Source: Planctomycetales bacterium (GTDB lineage: Bacteria > Planctomycetota > Planctomycetia > Isosphaerales > Isosphaeraceae). From it: a DNA stretch of 8,631 nucleotides. Where the stretch lies: assembly GCA_027435495.1 (NCBI GenBank), contig DAHZZC010000743.1, positions 1-8,631 on the forward strand. The letters run 5' to 3'. Within the stretch, counting starts at the first letter, position 1. Every line of letters begins with the position of its first letter. Of the stretch, positions 6,124 through 8,631 are shown piece after piece. The notes under the pieces are model-generated. The model was given only the letters and a program-made list of their open reading frames with translations, was not told the origin of the DNA and did not search any database. The translations under genes and the position numbers were made by a program.

Positions 6124-7302
6124 TCAGACCGACTCAACCGCGAGGGCAACCGCCTCGCCCCCGCCAATGCAAAGAGAGGCCACCCCGCGACGTCCGCCGG
6201 CTTGCTTCAGGGCATGCATGAGGGTAACGAGAATCCGGGCTCCACTTGCCCCGATCGGATGTCCCAGGGCCACGGCGCCACCGCGGACGTTGAGCCGATC
6301 AGCCGGTATCGAGAGTTCCTGCGCGGCGACCATCGCGACCACGGCGAAGGCCTCGTTGATCTCGAAGAGGTCAACCTGGTCGATCTTCCATCCCAGGCGA
6401 TCGAGTAGCTTGCGGACGGCGAAGACCGGAGCCGTCGTGAACCATTCTGGCTCCTGACTGTGGGTGGCCGCGCCGACGATCCGGGCCATCGGTGCGGCAT
6501 CGATCCGCTCGCGGAGATCGTCGGAGATCAGGAGTAAAGCTGAGGCGCCGTCGCTGATGCTGGAGGCATTGCCGGCGGTGATGGTCGACTCAGCCCCCTC
6601 GCCGAACGCCGGCTTCAGGCTCCGGAGTCGCGTCTCGTCGAAACGCGATGGGCCCTCATCTTCCGCGACGACCGTAGGCCGACCGCGACCCTCGATCTCG
6701 ACCGGGACGATCTCGTCACGAAAGGCCCCGCTGGCCATCGCCTCGCGAGCCCGGAGGAAGCTCCGAACGGCATGATCGTCCTGCGCCTGACGAGTGATAC
6801 CGAACGTCGAGGCACAGGCGTCGCCGCAGGTTCCCATGTGTTTCTGATGGTACACGTCCCAGAGGCCATCCTGGATCATCGCGTCGATGAGTTCACCGTG
6901 ACCAAGGCGGTATCCCGACCGGGCCCGTGTCAATAGATAGGGGGCTCGGCTCATGTTCTCCATCCCGCCCGCGATCACAACACTGGCCTCGCCCAGCCGG
7001 ATCGACTGGTCGCCCAGCATCACGGCCTTGAGACCCGAGCCGCAGACCTTGTTGACGGTCGTTGCGCCCACGGAGTTCGGCAGTCCGCCGAACAGCGCGG
7101 CCTGTCGGGCGGGACTCTGGCCGAGGCCGGCGCCGATGACGTTGCCGAAGATCACCTCGTCCACGCTCGAGGGGTCGATTCCGGTCCGACGGAGCAACGC
7201 GGCGATGCAGGCTGCACCCAGTCGAGGAGCCGGCACGCTCGCGAGCAAGCCGTTCATCGACCCAATGGGGGTCCGGACGCCGTCGATGATCCAGGTCGGC
7301 AT
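6124..7302 (-). CDS. Thiolase: acetyl-CoA C-acetyltransferase / acyltransferase
   Basis: A 392-residue thiolase, full length for the family. It condenses two acetyl-CoA to acetoacetyl-CoA or cleaves 3-ketoacyl-CoA in the cytoplasm. The active site is complete: TTVNKVCGSGLKAV (81-94) with nucleophile Cys87, FEINEAFA (313-320), GGAVALGHPIGASGARI (341-357) with His348, and SLCIGGGEA (376-384) with Cys378. GGMENMSRAPYLL (112-124) is also typical. The start is chosen as ATG at 7302, where GGAGAT lies nine bases upstream inside the end of msrA; a GTG at 7308 overlapping the msrA stop is less well placed. The 2-base gap after msrA suggests translational coupling. No other beta-oxidation or polyhydroxybutyrate genes are adjacent, so the pathway direction, and whether it is AtoB- or FadA-like, cannot be settled. 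Confidence 0.95.
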   Translation of the reverse strand: MPTWIIDGVRTPIGSMNGLLASVPAPRLGAACIAALLRRTGIDPSSVDEVIFGNVIGAGLGQSPARQAALFGGLPNSVGATTVNKVCGSGLKAVMLGDQSIRLGEASVVIAGGMENMSRAPYLLTRARSGYRLGHGELIDAMIQDGLWDVYHQKHMGTCGDACASTFGITRQAQDDHAVRSFLRAREAMASGAFRDEIVPVEIEGRGRPTVVAEDEGPSRFDETRLRSLKPAFGEGAESTITAGNASSISDGASALLLISDDLRERIDAAPMARIVGAATHSQEPEWFTTAPVFAVRKLLDRLGWKIDQVDLFEINEAFAVVAMVAAQELSIPADRLNVRGGAVALGHPIGASGARILVTLMHALKQAGGRRGVASLCIGGGEAVALAVESV

Positions 7303-7304
7303 TG

Positions 7305-8141
7305 TCACGAATCTCCGACGTCCGACGAGGCTGGGGCAGGGGAGGCCCTCTGAACGGGCTTCGGTTCCGTCTTCCCAGCCGGCTTGCTTGCGGCCTTCGG
7401 GACACCCGTCGCCGGCCGCTTGCTGACGCCCCGCGACCGCTTCGTCCGCGATCGACGAGCGGCAGGCGTGTCAGGCTTCCCTCCGTAATAATTTTGATGA
7501 TACTCCTCAGCGCGATAGAAGGCCTTCATCGGCAGGAGGAGGGTCACGATAGGCGCCCGGTAGGCGCCCGCGGCGGTCAGCTCTCGATAGGACTTCAGTG
7601 CCGCCTTGCGCTGCTCTTCGTTGTGATAGAAGATCGCCGAACGGTACTGGGTGCCGACATCGGGCCCTTGCCGGTTCCACTGGGTCGGGTCGTGGCCGCG
7701 CCAGAAGACTCGGAGCAACTGCTCGTACGAGACGACCGAGGGATCGTAGGTCACCTGAACGACCTCGATGTGCCCGGTGTCTCCCTCGTGGACCATCTCA
7801 TACGAAGGATGGGCGACACCTCCGCCCGCGTAACCGGAGACCGCCGAAACCACGCCGGGGAGAAATTCGAACTCCGCCTCGACGTGCCAGAAGCAACCCG
7901 CGCCGAAGGTGGCCTTCTGGAGACGAGGGGCCGACGGATTGGTCGAATCGCCGGGCGAGGTCTGGGATCGACCGGAGGCGTCGTCGGCTTGCGCGAACGG
8001 ATCGCCTGGTTCGGGCGCAGCGGTGGTGGCCCCCACGCCGCTCGACGAGGGCCTGGCCGCATCCTGCTGGGCCCACGCCCCGGACGCCATTCCGGCGACA
8101 ATCCCGAGAGTCAGGCCGGCCTTCCAAAATCGTACGGTCAT
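7305..8141 (-). CDS. msrA: Peptide-methionine (S)-S-oxide reductase MsrA, exported, single cysteine
   Basis: A 278-residue protein that reduces the S-form of methionine sulfoxide in proteins. Residues 1-24 form a signal peptide: basic MTVRFWK, a hydrophobic AGLTLGIVAGMASG core, and an AWA cleavage site before QQ. A disordered Ser/Pro/Ala linker runs to about 72. The MsrA domain (about 75-225) has GAGCFWHVEAEF (80-91) with nucleophile Cys83, SGYAGG (102-107), GHIEVVQVTYDP (123-134), GTQYRSAIFYH (163-173) and AEEYHQNYY (211-219). Cys83 is the only cysteine, so the usual C-terminal resolving cysteines are missing. A Lys/Arg/Pro/Ala-rich tail (about 224-278) follows. The ATG at 8141 has an excellent GGGGAGA site (8149-8155), so longer upstream readings are rejected. 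It precedes thiolase by two bases. Action outside the cytoplasmic membrane is inferred from the signal peptide. Confidence 0.93.
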   Translation of the reverse strand: MTVRFWKAGLTLGIVAGMASGAWAQQDAARPSSSGVGATTAAPEPGDPFAQADDASGRSQTSPGDSTNPSAPRLQKATFGAGCFWHVEAEFEFLPGVVSAVSGYAGGGVAHPSYEMVHEGDTGHIEVVQVTYDPSVVSYEQLLRVFWRGHDPTQWNRQGPDVGTQYRSAIFYHNEEQRKAALKSYRELTAAGAYRAPIVTLLLPMKAFYRAEEYHQNYYGGKPDTPAARRSRTKRSRGVSKRPATGVPKAASKPAGKTEPKPVQRASPAPASSDVGDS

Positions 8142-8180
8142 GGCACGATCTCCCCGTATCCCTCCCCATTTTCGGGGTTT

Positions 8181-8192
8181 GCGACCGGTCGC
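8181..8192. promoter_or_regulatory. Perfect 12-base palindrome upstream of msrA, possible operator
   Basis: GCGACCGGTCGC reads identically on both strands. It lies 40 bases before the msrA start codon, between the candidate promoter (8277-8305) and the ribosome site. A small CCCC/GGGG hairpin (8164-8177) sits between it and the ribosome site. A dimeric regulator site is possible, but palindromes of this kind also occur by chance in GC-rich DNA. Confidence 0.25.
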
Positions 8193-8276
8193 GGCGTCGC
8201 GTCGGCCGGGGGACGGTGTCATTTCGAGGCCAAAAAAGATGCGTCGATCTCCACAGATCCTGATACCCATCCTTTC

Positions 8277-8305
8277 AACATAGACCGTTGCCCGGGACGA
8301 TTCAA
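8277..8305 (-). promoter_or_regulatory. Candidate msrA-thiolase promoter
   Basis: On the minus strand TTGAAT (8305-8300) and TATGTT (8282-8277) are separated by 17 bases; each matches four of six sigma-70 positions. It would give msrA a leader of about 130 bases, containing the 12-base palindrome at 8181-8192. It is back to back with the opposite-strand promoter at 8334-8362. Confidence 0.35.
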
Positions 8306-8333
8306 GATGGATCACGACACCAACCAACTCCGA

Positions 8334-8362
8334 TTGCCATCCGCGAGGGCCGCCGACATAAT
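8334..8362 (+). promoter_or_regulatory. Sigma-70-like promoter for the membrane-anchored protein gene
   Basis: TTGCCA (8334-8339) and CATAAT (8357-8362) are separated by exactly 17 bases, each matching five of six consensus positions. This is the best promoter match in the window. The predicted transcript would start near 8369 and have a leader of about 38 bases with an AAGGAGG ribosome site at 8395-8401. Confidence 0.55.
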
Positions 8363-8406
8363 TCCGCCTCCCGCCGGACGAGAGTCGAACGAGCAAGGAG
8401 GATGTC

Positions 8407-8631
8407 ATGCGCCCGATCGGACGATGGTGGATCCTGGTTCCGGTGATCGGCCTGACCTGGGCGGGCTTCTGGTGGCGCGGAAAATCGGTAGCTCCGTCTG
8501 TACCGATTGTGGAGCGTTCCCAGCAGACGTCCTCGATTGCGGGGAGCACGGCTTCGGGGTTTTCCACCAGGGACGTCGAGCCGAACGTTCCGGTCCCGAT
8601 CGTGGGTATCGACGGGCCTCCGCAACCCGAC
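8407..8631 (+). CDS. Unrecognised membrane-anchored or exported protein, N-terminal fragment
   Basis: Seventy-five open codons run from the ATG at 8407 off the right edge. The ribosome site AAGGAGG (8395-8401, five bases from the ATG) is a perfect consensus, and a near-consensus promoter precedes it, so the gene is well supported even though only its start is visible. The N-terminus is MRPIGR followed by a hydrophobic, tryptophan-rich segment at about 7-23 (WWILVPVIGLTWAGFWW) and then RGK. This fits a signal anchor with an outside-facing body. No clear signal-peptidase site is seen. From about 25 onwards the chain is Ser/Pro/Val-rich and probably disordered (for example VEPNVPVPIVGIDGPPQP). 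I do not recognise the family; the functional domain, if any, lies beyond the window. It is divergent from msrA. Confidence 0.75.
   Translation, partial: MRPIGRWWILVPVIGLTWAGFWWRGKSVAPSVPIVERSQQTSSIAGSTASGFSTRDVEPNVPVPIVGIDGPPQPD

Noticed and set aside
8142..8567. Long N-terminal extension of MsrA
   Set aside because: It would bury the signal peptide and it covers the divergent promoters; the ATG at 8141 has a strong ribosome site.

Overview
The window is a stretch of GC-rich bacterial chromosome that reads as ordinary core genome. It holds six complete conserved or recognisable genes, one complete orphan antitoxin-like gene among them, plus dapA-type metabolism and two genes cut by the edges (eight genes in all). 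Single genes from unrelated pathways sit side by side on mixed strands. High GC, wide intergenic gaps and a solitary Phd/YefM-type antitoxin fit a planctomycete (Isosphaeraceae-like). That placement is an impression from gene style, not a phylogenetic result. I see no phage, transposon, CRISPR, rRNA or tRNA, and no clear new multi-gene system.

Layout. Positions 1-124 (minus) carry the N-terminus of an ArsR-type repressor running off the left edge, preceded by a hairpin-rich gap (125-481). dapA (482-1372, minus) starts lysine and cell-wall diaminopimelate synthesis. A 355-base gap follows, with a strong inverted repeat that may end the transcript arriving from the right and a weak candidate dapA promoter. 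pdxJ (1728-2468, minus; vitamin B6 synthesis) lies 47 bases behind pcrA/uvrD (2516-4780, minus; DNA-repair helicase), so the two are probably one transcript. A divergent gap separates pcrA from acpS (5037-5447, plus; holo-ACP synthase). acpS converges, with a 4-base gap, on a lone Phd/YefM-like antitoxin (5452-5790, minus).

Farther right, an exported methionine sulfoxide reductase A (7305-8141) and a thiolase (6124-7302) lie head to tail on the minus strand with a 2-base gap, which suggests translational coupling. Divergent to msrA, with its own near-consensus promoter, is the start of an unrecognised single-pass membrane-anchored protein (8407 to the right edge, plus).

Most genes serve separate housekeeping roles: lysine/peptidoglycan, pyridoxal phosphate, DNA repair, acyl-carrier activation, acyl-CoA metabolism and oxidative protein repair. 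The points most worth a second look are the one-cysteine secreted MsrA with a basic tail, the toxin-less antitoxin with its separate promoter and long leader, and the folded-looking gap upstream of the ArsR gene.
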